Shown here: one piece after another, positions 6,482 to 15,270 of the stretch
How the letters are laid out: every line of letters starts with the position of its first letter
Position numbering within the stretch: position 1 is the first letter of the stretch
Assembly (NCBI GenBank): GCA_946534105.1
Contig: CAMNCG010000011.1
Coordinates: 1 to 37,484 of the forward strand
DNA length: 37,484 nucleotides
Direction: 5' to 3'
From: an uncultured Verrucomicrobiota bacterium
GTDB taxonomy: Bacteria; Verrucomicrobiota; Kiritimatiellia; RFP12; UBA3636
Position numbers and translations under genes: made by a program
Notes under the pieces: generated by a model
The model's database searches: none
What the model saw: the letters and a program-made list of their open reading frames with translations, nothing else
Told to the model about the DNA's origin: nothing

Positions 6482-9360
6482 TAGAGAACGGGCTCCGGCA
6501 GGGGATCTTCGACGGGGAGAGTGCCGGACATCTCGGGATCTTCCGGAGACGCCGGGGAAACCGGGGCCTCCGTCTCTTCCGGGCTCTCCGGCATTTCCGG
6601 AGACGCCGGGGAAACCGGGACCTCCGGCGCTTCCGGGCTCTCCGGCATTTCCGGAGCCGCCGGCGCTTCCGGGGCCTCCGTCTCTTCCGGAGTTTCCGCT
6701 TCCGGTTCCGCCGCCGGCCCGCCGGCGACCGTGGTTTCCTCGCTGGCGCGGAAGTTGGCGGCGCGGATGCGGTTGTAGGCGTCGACGTCGCTATAGTGGA
6801 CGTACGGGGTCCTGTTTTCGGCGGCGCCCTTTTCGATGGCCCGCTGAATCGGCTCGGACTCGGCGATTTCGGGCAGGTTCGTGGCGGAATTGAGGCCCGT
6901 GAGGTAGCCCGTGAGCGGGTAGCGCGGGGCGCCGACGGTGCTGCGGCCGTTTTCGAGGACCTTGCGCGCGGCCTTCTCGGGGAGAGGATCGGCGAGACGG
7001 GAGCTGCTCCACGTCGGGTCCCAGACGCCGTTGGTGTCGAGCGACGCCTTGGTGTTGCGCGCGTCGTCCTCCATCTGCGCCGGGGTGTCCAGGACGCGCG
7101 GGGTGAGGAAGACGATGATTTCGGTGCGGGTGTGCTCGTCCACCTCGTGGCGGAAGAGCCAGCCGAGGAGCGGGATCGAACCGAGGATCGGCACCTTGGT
7201 GGTGCTCTTCGTGACGGAGTTCTGCGCGAGGCCGCCGAGGACGACGGTTTCGCCGCTCTGCACCGCGACGTCGGCGCCCATCTTGCGGGTGTTGAGGAGC
7301 GGGTACTGCGAACCGTTGAGCTCGGTGTACCCGTCGTTCGTCTGGATCTCCTGCTCGACCGTGAGCGTGATGTAGCCCTTGTTGTTGATGCGGGGCGTGA
7401 CGGTGAGCTTGATGCCGATGTCCTCGCTCTTGATGCTCTGCGACGTGTAGTCGGACGAGGCGTAGTGCGTGGTTTCGCCGGTCCAGTAGATGCGGTCCGT
7501 GGCCTCAAGCGTGGCCTCCTTGTTGTCCATCGTCGTGACGCGGGGCGAGGACATGAGGCGCGCGTTGGAATCGTTCTTCACCGCCTTGAGGACGAAGTCG
7601 GTGTTCCAGTCGAAAACGGTGAAGTATCCGGTGACGCCGCCCGCGCGCGGCACGGAGTCGACGGTCGTGAGGCCGGTCGTCGCGAGCGGGGTCCCGGAGC
7701 CGCCGCCGCCGGACGTCGCGAACGCGAGGCCCGGACCGTTCTCGCCCACGGAGTCGATCATGGCGCGCTGCACCCAGTCCATGCCGGTTTCGAGCGAGTC
7801 CTTGAACGTGACCGAGACGATCACGGCCTCAATGACGACCTGCGAGAGCTGGATGTCGAGCTTGTCCACGATCGCGAGCAGATACGCCATGTCGGAGGCG
7901 TTCGCGGAGATGATGAGCGAGTTGGAGTGCTCGTCGGCGAGGATCGAAATGTTGTCCGGATCGACGAGACCGTAGCTCATGCCGGAACCGGTCTGCGCGC
8001 CGCCGGAGCGCCCCGCGCGGGCGGGGGGGGAGGCCTTTTCGCCGCCCGCGTCGCCGCCCGCGTCGCGCGAGGAGCGGACGCCCGGCTTGGCGTCGTTCTC
8101 CGACGTCTTGGACTTGCCGATCCAGTCGTTGAGGAGCGTGGCCATGTCCTCCGCGACGGCGTGTTCGAGCCGCACCACCTCGAACAGGTGCTCCGGCGCC
8201 GTCGGCACGTCGAGCACCTCGATGAGCTTGTCGAAGAACACCATGTTCTCCGGGCGCGTGAGAATGATGAGCAGGTTCGTGCGCTCGTCCGCGATGATCG
8301 CGACCTTGCCGCGGAGAATGCCCTTGGCGGCGTCGGCGACGAGCGAGGCGACGCTCTCCGGCGTGGAGGGGCCGGCGTCCTCGTCGCGGTCCCGGTCGCG
8401 GTTGCGGAACGTCACGCCCGGCGGAAGCTGCCGGCGCTGGATCCCCGGCGAACCGGAGTTGCGCGATTCCGTGGCCGTCGCGGCCTTGGAGGAGGAGGAG
8501 CTCTCGTCGCCCTTCGCCTCGTTCACGACTTCTTCGAGCCGGGCCTTGACGTCCGCCGCCTTGGCGAACCGGATCGGACGGATGTTCGGCTCCTCGCGCG
8601 CGACGACCGGCTTGTCCATGTAGGACAGGATCTCGACGACGCGGTTGACGTTCTCCGCCGAGTCGGTGACGAGGATGGAATTCGTGCGCTCGATCGTCTG
8701 GATGCGGGCGCCCTGGCGGGTCAGCGTGGCGATGACCGGCTGCGCCTCGTCGATGCCGATGTACTTGAGCTCGATCATCTTCTGCACGACGGCGCCGTTC
8801 TCCGGCGACGGGGCGATGACGCCGTCCTCCCCCGCGAATTCCGTCGGCAGCGCGTGCTGCCCGGCCTCCGCCGCGGCGACGACGCGCAGGAACGAATCGC
8901 CCTCCTCCTTGAGCACGATGCCGTGGAGGTTCAGCACCTCGCGGATCGCGAGCAGGTACTGCTCGTCGGTGAGCTCGCGGTCCGGCGTGGTGCGGAGCGT
9001 GATCGTGGTCTGCGGGACGTTGGGCGCCTTGAGGACGGTGCGCCCGGTCCGGAGCGCGTACTCCATGATGACGAGGTCGGCCGACGCGTCCTGGAAGTTG
9101 AGGGCGTTCGGCGAATCGTCGTAGGGAATGACGGGAAGCGAACCCTTGCCGTCGGGCTGCGTGACGGCCTTGGCCTGCGAACCGGCCTTCGCGCTTTTGG
9201 AGGGGGAGGCGGGACGCGCGCCCCCGGCCGCGCCGGCGCGGCCGGGGATCGCCGGCCGGTTGATCGGGGCCGGGGAGGGAGCTTGCGGACGCGACTGGCC
9301 GAACGCCGCCGCGGCGAGCGCAAGGGCCGCGGCGAGGGCGACCGTGAAACGGGATTTCAT
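6481..9360 (-). CDS. gspD: Secretin GspD with acidic Pro/Glu-rich C-terminal tail
   Basis: Outer-membrane secretin channel of a type II secretion or type IV pilus-like system, 959 residues. A cleavable signal peptide (residues 1 to about 22) and a Pro/Ala-rich stretch precede N0/N1-type domains (AIREVLNLHGIVL, ELKYIGIDEAQPVIATL, SILVTDSAENVNRVVEILS). Further N domains follow, then the secretin core ending in VPILGSIPLLGWLFRHE and RTEIIVFLTPRVL. A low-complexity Ser/Gly/Arg linker splits two N domains. Beyond the core is about 190 residues of unusual C terminus that ends in a tail of PEMPESPE-like units encoded by a 54-bp tandem repeat. A good Shine-Dalgarno (AGGAG) precedes the ATG at 9360, and the start overlaps the upstream gene as ATGA. 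Whether it serves T2SS or pili cannot be told from this gene alone. Confidence 0.93.
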   Translation of the reverse strand: MKSRFTVALAAALALAAAAFGQSRPQAPSPAPINRPAIPGRAGAAGGARPASPSKSAKAGSQAKAVTQPDGKGSLPVIPYDDSPNALNFQDASADLVIMEYALRTGRTVLKAPNVPQTTITLRTTPDRELTDEQYLLAIREVLNLHGIVLKEEGDSFLRVVAAAEAGQHALPTEFAGEDGVIAPSPENGAVVQKMIELKYIGIDEAQPVIATLTRQGARIQTIERTNSILVTDSAENVNRVVEILSYMDKPVVAREEPNIRPIRFAKAADVKARLEEVVNEAKGDESSSSSKAATATESRNSGSPGIQRRQLPPGVTFRNRDRDRDEDAGPSTPESVASLVADAAKGILRGKVAIIADERTNLLIILTRPENMVFFDKLIEVLDVPTAPEHLFEVVRLEHAVAEDMATLLNDWIGKSKTSENDAKPGVRSSRDAGGDAGGEKASPPARAGRSGGAQTGSGMSYGLVDPDNISILADEHSNSLIISANASDMAYLLAIVDKLDIQLSQVVIEAVIVSVTFKDSLETGMDWVQRAMIDSVGENGPGLAFATSGGGGSGTPLATTGLTTVDSVPRAGGVTGYFTVFDWNTDFVLKAVKNDSNARLMSSPRVTTMDNKEATLEATDRIYWTGETTHYASSDYTSQSIKSEDIGIKLTVTPRINNKGYITLTVEQEIQTNDGYTELNGSQYPLLNTRKMGADVAVQSGETVVLGGLAQNSVTKSTTKVPILGSIPLLGWLFRHEVDEHTRTEIIVFLTPRVLDTPAQMEDDARNTKASLDTNGVWDPTWSSSRLADPLPEKAARKVLENGRSTVGAPRYPLTGYLTGLNSATNLPEIAESEPIQRAIEKGAAENRTPYVHYSDVDAYNRIRAANFRASEETTVAGGPAAEPEAETPEETEAPEAPAAPEMPESPEAPEVPVSPASPEMPESPEETEAPVSPASPEDPEMSGTLPVEDPLPEPVL
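6541..6660 (-). repeat. 54-bp tandem repeat encoding the secretin's acidic tail
   Basis: Two nearly identical 54-bp units lie in tandem, followed by a diverged partial unit. For example GGGCTCTCCGGCATTTCCGG begins at 6581 and again at 6635, and the piece containing GAGACGCCGGGGAAACCGGG recurs with the same spacing. On the coding (minus) strand each unit gives 18 residues rich in Ser-Pro-Glu. Near identity implies recent slippage or copy-number change. Confidence 0.8.
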
Positions 9361-9968
9361 GGCTGTGTCTCCTGGGAGCCGGCATCCGCCGGCTCCGGTT
9401 CGGACGAAATCTGCGGCGCGGCCGCCTTTTCGCCGTCATCGGCGCGCATGTAAGCGCAGGAAAGCGTGAAGGACCCCTTGAGCCAGCCTTGCTTGTTGGG
9501 CACCTGCAGGATGCGCAGCTCGCGCATCTCCAGCATGGCGCCGGCCGATTCGAGGGCGTGGACGAAGCGGACGAACGATTCGAGCGTGGCTTCCCACGAG
9601 CGCACCTCCACGGGCAGCTCGCAGACGCCGGCGACCACGCTCTCCTCCTTGAGATCGCGCTGGAGAATGCGCACGCCGTGCCGCGCCGCGGCGTCGTCCA
9701 TCACCGCGAGCCAGTACGTCTCGACCTGTTCGCCCGGCGTGAAGACCGGCATGCGGTCGCGCACCTTTTCGTAGCGCGCCTCCCATTCGGCGCGGGCGCC
9801 GATGAGTTCCTTCTGGAGCGAGACGCGCTGCTCCAGACGCGCGATGGCGCGGCGCTTCTCCGCGATCTTTTCGACGCGGGCGCGCGCGACGGCGCCGACG
9901 GCGCCGAAGAGCAGCACGCCCGCGGTGATCGCGAGCAGCACCTGGTCGTGGCGGGAAAGCGGCGTCAC
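9357..9968 (-). CDS. GspM/PilO-like assembly protein
   Basis: A 203-residue protein with one membrane helix near the N terminus (about 9-30), a coiled-coil-like stretch (about 31-70, VEKIAEKRRAIARLEQRV) and a periplasmic domain. This is the layout of GspM or PilO, which brace the inner-membrane platform together with GspL or PilN. Sequence likeness alone is weak, so the call rests on topology, length and position between the GspL-like and GspD genes. The start is GTG at 9968, sharing GTGA with the gene upstream, and its stop shares ATGA with gspD. The C-terminal tail is Pro/Glu-rich. Confidence 0.7.
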   Translation of the reverse strand: MTPLSRHDQVLLAITAGVLLFGAVGAVARARVEKIAEKRRAIARLEQRVSLQKELIGARAEWEARYEKVRDRMPVFTPGEQVETYWLAVMDDAAARHGVRILQRDLKEESVVAGVCELPVEVRSWEATLESFVRFVHALESAGAMLEMRELRILQVPNKQGWLKGSFTLSCAYMRADDGEKAAAPQISSEPEPADAGSQETQP

Positions 9969-11314
9969 GGCGCGACCCCTCCGTCTTCGCCCGGCTCCGC
10001 GAAGAGGAGCCTCAGCTGGAACGACGTGCGCCCCGTGTTGCGGTTCTCGGTCGGGCCGGCCACGATGTCGTTGCGCGAAAAGAGCGGCGAACTCTTGAGG
10101 CGGTTGGAAAACTCGTACGCGGGGGCGGACGACCGCGCGGCGGCCTCGACAAGCGCCTCGCGCTTCGCCGCCTCCTGCCGGAACATCGTGAGCGTGACGC
10201 CCGGCGGAAGCGCGACGGCGACTTCGCGCAGGACTTCAAGCGGCGACCACGTGCGCTCGGAATACCGGTCGATGATCCGGATGCGGCTGCGGAACTGGTC
10301 CACCACCGCCTCTTCCGGCGACAGCCGGTCCGCCTCCTTCTGAAGCGCGGACTCGCGGACCGAGAGCACGGCCGGCCACCCGAACAGCGCCCCGACGAGC
10401 GCCAGCCACGCGACGAGCGCCGCCGCCGCGCCGGCGGCGAAACGCCGCCGGTACCTGCGGTCGGAGAGCAAACCGCCCCACGACTCCGGAAACAGGTTGC
10501 ACGCCGCGCCGCGAAGCGACCGGGAGGCCGCCTCGAACGCCAGGCGCCCGGCGTCCGGCGCGGGCGCGGGCGCGGCGCATTCCGCGCCCAGCGCCGCGGC
10601 CGCGGCCGCGGCGACCTCCGGCAGCCGGCTGCCCTCCGGCGCGAACACCGCAAGCGGAGCGGGCTGCGCCGGACCGGCCTCGCGCTCGGCCTGCACGAGG
10701 GCGAGGCGCAGCGCCAGCGCGAGCTGCGGCGCGCTCGCGGCCGCGGCGGCTCCGGCGTCCCGCGCCACGACCGGGCGGCCCCTGTCGAGCACCAGAAGCG
10801 AAACGCGACCGTCCTCCTCGAAGAGCGCCGGGAGGCGCCCCTCCGCCGAAACGCCCGGCGCCGACGCCGCAAACGCGGCGAGGGCGAACGGCGCCGCGTC
10901 CACGCGCTCGACCCGCCCGGCGTCGCATCCCGCGCCTTCGCGCAGCGCCTCCACGGCGGAAACCGGGGCCGAAACGGCCATGACGAGCGCCGAGCCGCCC
11001 TCGCCGTCCGCCCCCGGGGGCGAAACGTCGAGCGTCTCGTGCGAAAACACCATTTCCGCCGGATCGAGAGGCGCTTCCGCCTCCATCATGTTGCGGGCGA
11101 TGACGGCGATTTCGTCCGGATCCGCGCTCGGGATGCGGATCGCCTTGCAGAAGGCGTCCTTGAGCGGCAGCAGGAGCGTGACGCCCTCGGCGCCGCCCGG
11201 AAGCGCCCCCGATCCGGACGCCGCCGGGGAAGAGAAGCCATGCGCGCGCGAGGCGCGCGCCCAGAAGAGCGCGCCCCCGCCGACCGCAACGCCGATGCTG
11301 GAGTCCTTTTTCAC
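9965..11314 (-). CDS. GspL/PilM-N-like actin-fold membrane protein
   Basis: A predicted 449-residue protein with a cytoplasmic N-terminal part (about 1-285) that starts SSIGVAVGGG like the PilM/GspL actin fold. One membrane helix (about 292-318, ALVAWLALVGALFGWPAVL) is followed by a periplasmic coiled-coil and small domain with the PilN-like VALPPGVTLTMFRQE motif. It would link the assembly ATPase to the platform. The frame is open far upstream; I chose the GTG at 11314 (VKKDSSIG) because the actin-like fold begins there and a plausible promoter lies behind it. It is the first gene of the L-M-D-F operon. The cytoplasmic domain contains low-complexity Ala/Pro/Gly stretches, so assignment between GspL and a PilM-PilN fusion is open. 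Confidence 0.72.
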   Translation of the reverse strand: MKKDSSIGVAVGGGALFWARASRAHGFSSPAASGSGALPGGAEGVTLLLPLKDAFCKAIRIPSADPDEIAVIARNMMEAEAPLDPAEMVFSHETLDVSPPGADGEGGSALVMAVSAPVSAVEALREGAGCDAGRVERVDAAPFALAAFAASAPGVSAEGRLPALFEEDGRVSLLVLDRGRPVVARDAGAAAAASAPQLALALRLALVQAEREAGPAQPAPLAVFAPEGSRLPEVAAAAAAALGAECAAPAPAPDAGRLAFEAASRSLRGAACNLFPESWGGLLSDRRYRRRFAAGAAAALVAWLALVGALFGWPAVLSVRESALQKEADRLSPEEAVVDQFRSRIRIIDRYSERTWSPLEVLREVAVALPPGVTLTMFRQEAAKREALVEAAARSSAPAYEFSNRLKSSPLFSRNDIVAGPTENRNTGRTSFQLRLLFAEPGEDGGVAP

Positions 11315-11361
11315 CCGAAGACGAATTTCCGAGACGGCGACGAACCGCCGCTCGTCGGTCC

Positions 11362-11390
11362 ATTCTGCCAGAACGCCGGACAAAAAGCAA
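11362..11390 (-). promoter_or_regulatory. Possible promoter of the GspL-M-D-F operon
   Basis: Minus strand TTGCTT (11385-11390), 17-bp spacer, CAGAAT (11362-11367) with a TGG extension in front. The start would be near 11355, about 41 nt before the GTG. Both boxes are imperfect, so this is a candidate only. Confidence 0.35.
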
Positions 11391-11406
11391 ACGGCGGGAG
11401 CGGTGG

Positions 11407-11434
11407 TTGAAAACCGGGGAGAACGTGGTACAAT
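11407..11434 (+). promoter_or_regulatory. Promoter of the regulatory/exopolysaccharide gene run
   Basis: TTGAAA (11407-11412), 16-bp spacer, TACAAT (11429-11434), the latter preceded by TGG, an extended -10. Both hexamers match consensus at five of six bases. The start would be about 11441, giving a leader of about 96 nt before the ATG at 11537. It is the clearest promoter in the intergenic region and may drive a long operon. Confidence 0.65.
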
Positions 11435-11536
11435 TCCCATTCGTTCGACGCACCTCGATTCGGGGTCTTCCCCGTTCCCGCCCGCCGGTCCCCACGTCCG
11501 GTGGTTTTGCTTTTCTCCCGGAATTCTCGCCAGAGC

Positions 11537-13222
11537 ATGCCCCCCAACGCCAAGGAAAACAAGTATTCCACGAAAATTCTTGTCGTGGATGACGAGCGGC
11601 TGATCCGCATGACGATGTGCGCGAAGCTGAAGCGCGCGGGTTACGACGCGGTTCCGGCCGCGACGGTGGACGAGGCGGTTTCGGCCGTGAAGAGCAACCA
11701 CAAGGCCTTCTGCGCGATCATTTCCGACATCATGATGGGCGACATGGACGGGTTCATGTTCCGATCCATCGTCCGTAGCATCGACGCGTCGATCCCGTTC
11801 TTCTTCATCACGGCGCTCGACCCGGAGGAGGGCAGCGGCTTCTTGAAGCGCATCGTCGAGGACCCGATGAGCTTCTATCTGCCGAAGTCCGCCGGCGCCG
11901 AAGTCCTCGTGACGCGCGTGCAGCGCATTGTCGCCTCGCGCCGCGTCGAGCAGTTCATCGTGAACCAGATCGAGGAGACGAACCGGTCGCTGAAGCTCGC
12001 CTCCTACGTCCAGCTCGGCATGCTCCCGCTCCGCGCGTGGATGACGCAGGCCGGGTACGTCTCCACCTGGTGGCGGCCGATGGATTCCGTGAGCGGCGAC
12101 CTTTTCGAAACGGTCTCGTACGGCGACAGCAAGGCGCTCTTCGTCCTTGGCGACGTGCAGGGCCACGGCACGAGCGCGGCGCTCGTCATGACGGCCGTGC
12201 AGTCCACCCTCAAGCGGCTCTGCCGCCAGGACCTTCTGCGCCCGCCGCGCCCGGTCGCCATCGCGAACTCCCTGCAGTCCTTCTTCCGCGCCGACCTCGC
12301 GAACGTCTCGTACATGACGGCGCTCATCTGCCTCCACGACGCCGAGGAAAACACAGTTCGCTGGATTTCGTGCGGGGCGCCGGACCTCCTCGTCTTCGGC
12401 CCCGGGGGCAAGATGGACGTGAATCCCGAAAAGCGCGGCGGGCTTCCGATCGGCCTCTTCCCGGACACGGTGTACGGCCCCGAGGACGAGGTGGTGACGA
12501 AACTGCCGGAGTCGTCCGTCTGCCTCGCGATGACCGACGGACTTTTCGACAACCGCCGCGACGACGGGCTGCAGCTGCCTTCCGACGATCTGGACGGGAT
12601 CATCGGGGAGCTCGCCGTGCCATCGCTTCTCGACGGCTCGGCCGTCGCGCTTCCGTACAAGATCGTCACCGCGGTCGAAGAGGCCGGATTCCGCCGCTAC
12701 GGCGACGACGTGACGCTCATGTGCTTCGGCTCGCGCGCCAGCGAGAAGACCGGCGTCCACGAGGCCACCGTGCGCCTGAGCCCGCACGCGATCGACACCG
12801 CGGCGCGGAACCTTGGCGCGTGGTGCCTGAAGGCGGGGTGGAGCCAGATGGTGTCGGAAAAGCTCCAGCTCGCGCTCGAGGAAAAGCTGATGAACATCTA
12901 CGACCACGGTTTCGACGAGCGCGAACGCATCCGCCACGTGGCCCCGATCCGGCTCCGCAAAAAAGGCCCCCACGCCGAACTCACGGTCTGGGACTGCGGG
13001 ACGCCGGAGCCGAGCATGGCCGTCGCGGCCGGCGACGCGGACACGACGTTCGAGCTGCTGAACCGCGACATGAGCGGCCACGGGCGCGGCCGCCTCATGC
13101 TCCGCCAGATGTGCAGCGGCATCGCCCGCAACCGCTACGGCGCCCTCAACGAGACGATTTACTACGTGCCGTTCGAAGAGGACGGAACCGGCGAAGCCCC
13201 GGAACACGGAGAAACGAAATGA
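11537..13222 (+). CDS. REC-PP2C-HATPase response regulator (HsbR/CrsR-type)
   Basis: A cytoplasmic regulator of 561 residues that should (de)phosphorylate a STAS anti-sigma antagonist under control of its receiver domain. REC: residues about 12-130, KILVVDDE and the phospho-acceptor D64 in ISDIMMGDMDG. PP2C/SpoIIE phosphatase: about 150-385, with metal-binding positions in SGDLFE (D188), GDVQGHG (D206) and TDGLFD (D334). HATPase_c of the RsbW kind: about 405-545, with EEKLMNIYDHG (N453), WDCGTPEP and the GHGRGRLML loop. This order is that of HsbR in Pseudomonas and CrsR in Shewanella. I prefer the ATG at 11537 over an upstream GTG at 11501 because the earlier residues are unlike a receiver. 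The stop overlaps the Hpt gene (ATGA). Confidence 0.92.
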   Translation: MPPNAKENKYSTKILVVDDERLIRMTMCAKLKRAGYDAVPAATVDEAVSAVKSNHKAFCAIISDIMMGDMDGFMFRSIVRSIDASIPFFFITALDPEEGSGFLKRIVEDPMSFYLPKSAGAEVLVTRVQRIVASRRVEQFIVNQIEETNRSLKLASYVQLGMLPLRAWMTQAGYVSTWWRPMDSVSGDLFETVSYGDSKALFVLGDVQGHGTSAALVMTAVQSTLKRLCRQDLLRPPRPVAIANSLQSFFRADLANVSYMTALICLHDAEENTVRWISCGAPDLLVFGPGGKMDVNPEKRGGLPIGLFPDTVYGPEDEVVTKLPESSVCLAMTDGLFDNRRDDGLQLPSDDLDGIIGELAVPSLLDGSAVALPYKIVTAVEEAGFRRYGDDVTLMCFGSRASEKTGVHEATVRLSPHAIDTAARNLGAWCLKAGWSQMVSEKLQLALEEKLMNIYDHGFDERERIRHVAPIRLRKKGPHAELTVWDCGTPEPSMAVAAGDADTTFELLNRDMSGHGRGRLMLRQMCSGIARNRYGALNETIYYVPFEEDGTGEAPEHGETK

Positions 13223-13527
13223 AAGCATGCTGTGAAAAGTACCTTGCCGAGCAGTTCGGCGGCGACGCCGACCTCTCGAACGAAATCTACGCCGAGTACG
13301 TGAAGAGCCTTGGCGAAAAGGTCGCCGAGGCCGAAGCGGCCTTCGCGGCCCGCGACTGGCAGACGCTGGACCGCGCGGCCCACACCGTGAAGGGCAACGC
13401 CCTCAGCGTGGGCGACGAGGAGACGGCCGGGGCGGCGATCCGCCTCCGGCAGGCCGCGAAGCTGGAGGACGAGGGCGAGGCCGCCCCGCTCGTCGAGGAG
13501 CTGAAGCGGGCCCTCGCGACCGTATAG
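13219..13527 (+). CDS. Histidine phosphotransfer (Hpt) protein, HptB-like
   Basis: A 102-residue single-domain Hpt protein that relays phosphate between receiver domains. The motif AHTVKGNALSVG carries the phospho-accepting His55, with the Lys and Gly after it conserved. The rest is predicted helix, fitting the four-helix Hpt bundle. It overlaps the REC-PP2C-HATPase gene by ATGA and has GGAG 7 nt before its ATG, so the two are made together. The pairing matches HptB-HsbR. Likely donors are the two hybrid kinases encoded downstream, each ending in a receiver; that is inference. Confidence 0.9.
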   Translation: MKACCEKYLAEQFGGDADLSNEIYAEYVKSLGEKVAEAEAAFAARDWQTLDRAAHTVKGNALSVGDEETAGAAIRLRQAAKLEDEGEAAPLVEELKRALATV

Positions 13528-13549
13528 CCGCACCTCTCCGCCGGAACCC

Positions 13550-13574
13550 GACGCCCCGCAAAATGGGGTCTTTT
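13550..13574 (+). terminator. Weak terminator-like hairpin after Hpt
   Basis: CCCC and GGGG, extended by a bulged GAC/GTC, form a short stem around a 7-nt loop and are followed by TTTT. It lies in the 76-bp gap before the sugar transferase gene and might attenuate read-through into the polysaccharide genes. The stem is short, so termination would be partial at best. Confidence 0.35.
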
Positions 13575-13603
13575 CGCGTTTCCCGCGCGCGCGACCCGCC
13601 CCT

Positions 13604-14332
13604 ATGGAAAGTTTTCTCGAAAGAACGAAAGACGCCGATCTGGAGCAGCTCCTCGAGGAGCTCTCGTCCCGGCGGCATCTCCACGCGCGCCACAGCCTCC
13701 GTCTCCAGGCCTGGCGCGCGACCGTGGCCGGCTCGTACATCGCGAAGCGCCTCATCGACGTTGTCGGCAGCGCCGTCGGACTGGCGCTCCTCGCGCCGCT
13801 TTTCCTCGTGATCGCCGTCGCGGTGAAGGCGAGCGGCCCCGGTCCGGTGATTTTCCGCCAGACGCGCGTCGGGCGGTACGGCCGGCATTTCGACTTCTAC
13901 AAGTTCCGCAGCATGCGGACGGACGCCGAGGCGGCGCGCCCGGCGCTGGAGGACCGCAACGAGTCGGGCGACGGCGTCATCTTCAAGATGCGGAACGATC
14001 CTCGCGTCACGCGCGTCGGCCGGTTCCTGCGCCGGACGAGCCTCGACGAGCTGCCGCAGCTCTGGAACGTGCTGAAAGGAGACATGAGCCTCGTCGGCCC
14101 CCGTCCGCCGCTGCCGTCCGAGGTGCGCCAGTACACGCTCGAGGACCGCAAGCGCCTCGACGTCATTCCCGGCATCACCGGCACGTGGCAGGTGCTCGGC
14201 CGCAGCGAAATCCCGTTTCGGGAGCAGGTTCGGCTCGACAAGGAGTACATCCTCGCGCCGGGAATCTGGAAGGATTTCGTCATTCTTCTCCGGACCATTC
14301 CCGCCATCATCGGCGGAAGGGGGGCCTACTAG
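13604..14332 (+). CDS. Undecaprenyl-phosphate sugar phosphotransferase (bacterial sugar transferase family)
   Basis: A priming enzyme that moves a sugar 1-phosphate from a nucleotide sugar onto undecaprenyl phosphate, the first membrane step of exopolysaccharide repeat synthesis. The 242-residue protein has the conserved C-terminal catalytic module (PF02397): [13 protein letters not shown] followed by a reentrant hydrophobic helix (about 48-75), [61 protein letters not shown] and [12 protein letters not shown]. It lacks the multi-spanning N-terminal region of WcaJ, so it is a short PglC/WbaP-core form. No Shine-Dalgarno is clear before the ATG at 13604. The sugar cannot be read from sequence. 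Confidence 0.93.
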   Translation: MESFLERTKDADLEQLLEELSSRRHLHARHSLRLQAWRATVAGSYIAKRLIDVVGSAVGLALLAPLFLVIAVAVKASGPGPVIFRQTRVGRYGRHFDFYKFRSMRTDAEAARPALEDRNESGDGVIFKMRNDPRVTRVGRFLRRTSLDELPQLWNVLKGDMSLVGPRPPLPSEVRQYTLEDRKRLDVIPGITGTWQVLGRSEIPFREQVRLDKEYILAPGIWKDFVILLRTIPAIIGGRGAY

Positions 14333-14334
14333 CC

Positions 14335-15270
14335 GTGACAAGCGCCGTCTTCGTGCCCCGCACGGCCGCCGCTTCGTGGACGGACGAGGTTCTGCCCGGC
14401 CTCAGCCCGGCGGAGCTTCCGGTCGCCGGACGACCGTTCGTCGACTACGCGCTTGAGGCGGCGGGCCGGTTCGGCGTGGATTTCGCCGACACGTGGGACG
14501 CGCGCTGGTCGCCGCGGCTCGCCGTCCGGCTCGGCGAGCGGCTCACGGGGCAGCGGGACGGTCTCTGCGACATCGCCTACAACCGGATCCGCGAGGTGCC
14601 GCGGGGGCTGCGCGACCTCGAACGGGCGGCGACGTTCCGCGAGCAGTCCGGGAAGGGACCGGTCATCGTCCTCTGGGGGCTTGCGCTTCCCCTTTACCAG
14701 CCGGGCGAGACGAGCTACGTGCCGGTGACGGAGAAGGAGGCGCTTCTCACCCCGGTCGGCGTCTACCACTTTGACGGCGACCGCTGGATTCGCCCGTCGG
14801 TGCGCCCGTTCACGGTGAACGACACCGCCTCTTGGCTTGAACTTTCCCTGTGGCTTCTTTCCGGAAGCGGCGCGTACACGCTTCCCGGCTATTCCGCGGA
14901 AAAGGGGGTCCACATCTGCCGCAACGTGGTGACGGAGCGCGGGGTCCGGATCGAGCCGCCGGCGCTGCTCTGCGACGACTCGTGGTGCGCCCGCAACGCC
15001 CGGCTCCGGCGCGTCGTCGTCGGCCGGGGCGCCTTCGTCGGAGAGGCCGCCCGGCTCTCCAACACCGTGGTGGGCGACGAGACGATGGTGGGCGAGGGGC
15101 TCGAACTGAACGGCAAGATCGTCATGGGCGGCCGCGTGATCGACGCGGCGACGGGCACCTGGGTGGACGTCGAGGACGACGGCATGGCGAGCCGCGTGCG
15201 GCGCGCCCCGGCGTGGATGCGCGCGATCGGCCGGTTCCTCGCCGGAGCCTCGCGGGGGAGACGGCCGTGA
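14335..15270 (+). CDS. Nucleotidyltransferase-like protein with left-handed beta-helix C terminus
   Basis: A 311-residue protein whose N-terminal part resembles sugar-nucleotide pyrophosphorylases in LSPAELPVAGRPFVDYALEAA, the segment that follows the signature loop in that family. The usual GG.GTRL-type nucleotide loop is not present at the start, where it reads SAVFVPRTAAASW. Residues about 205-285 look like hexapeptide beta-helix turns (VVVGRGAFVGEAARLSNTVVGDETMVGEG). It may therefore be a degenerate or regulatory pyrophosphorylase, or an acyltransferase-like beta-helix protein. Start GTG at 14335 follows an AGGGGG-type ribosome site, 2 nt after the sugar transferase stop; its end overlaps the next gene as GTGA. 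Function in the polysaccharide pathway is inferred from position. Confidence 0.6.
   Translation: MTSAVFVPRTAAASWTDEVLPGLSPAELPVAGRPFVDYALEAAGRFGVDFADTWDARWSPRLAVRLGERLTGQRDGLCDIAYNRIREVPRGLRDLERAATFREQSGKGPVIVLWGLALPLYQPGETSYVPVTEKEALLTPVGVYHFDGDRWIRPSVRPFTVNDTASWLELSLWLLSGSGAYTLPGYSAEKGVHICRNVVTERGVRIEPPALLCDDSWCARNARLRRVVVGRGAFVGEAARLSNTVVGDETMVGEGLELNGKIVMGGRVIDAATGTWVDVEDDGMASRVRRAPAWMRAIGRFLAGASRGRRP

Noticed and set aside
6796-9453. An 885-codon open frame opposite gspD
   Set aside because: It is the mirror of the secretin gene, with low-complexity Arg/Val/Asp composition and no recognisable domain.
11243-11257. GC-alternating palindrome in the GspL-like gene
   Set aside because: In DNA this GC-rich, short alternating GC palindromes are expected by chance; it has no match to the 113-bp element.
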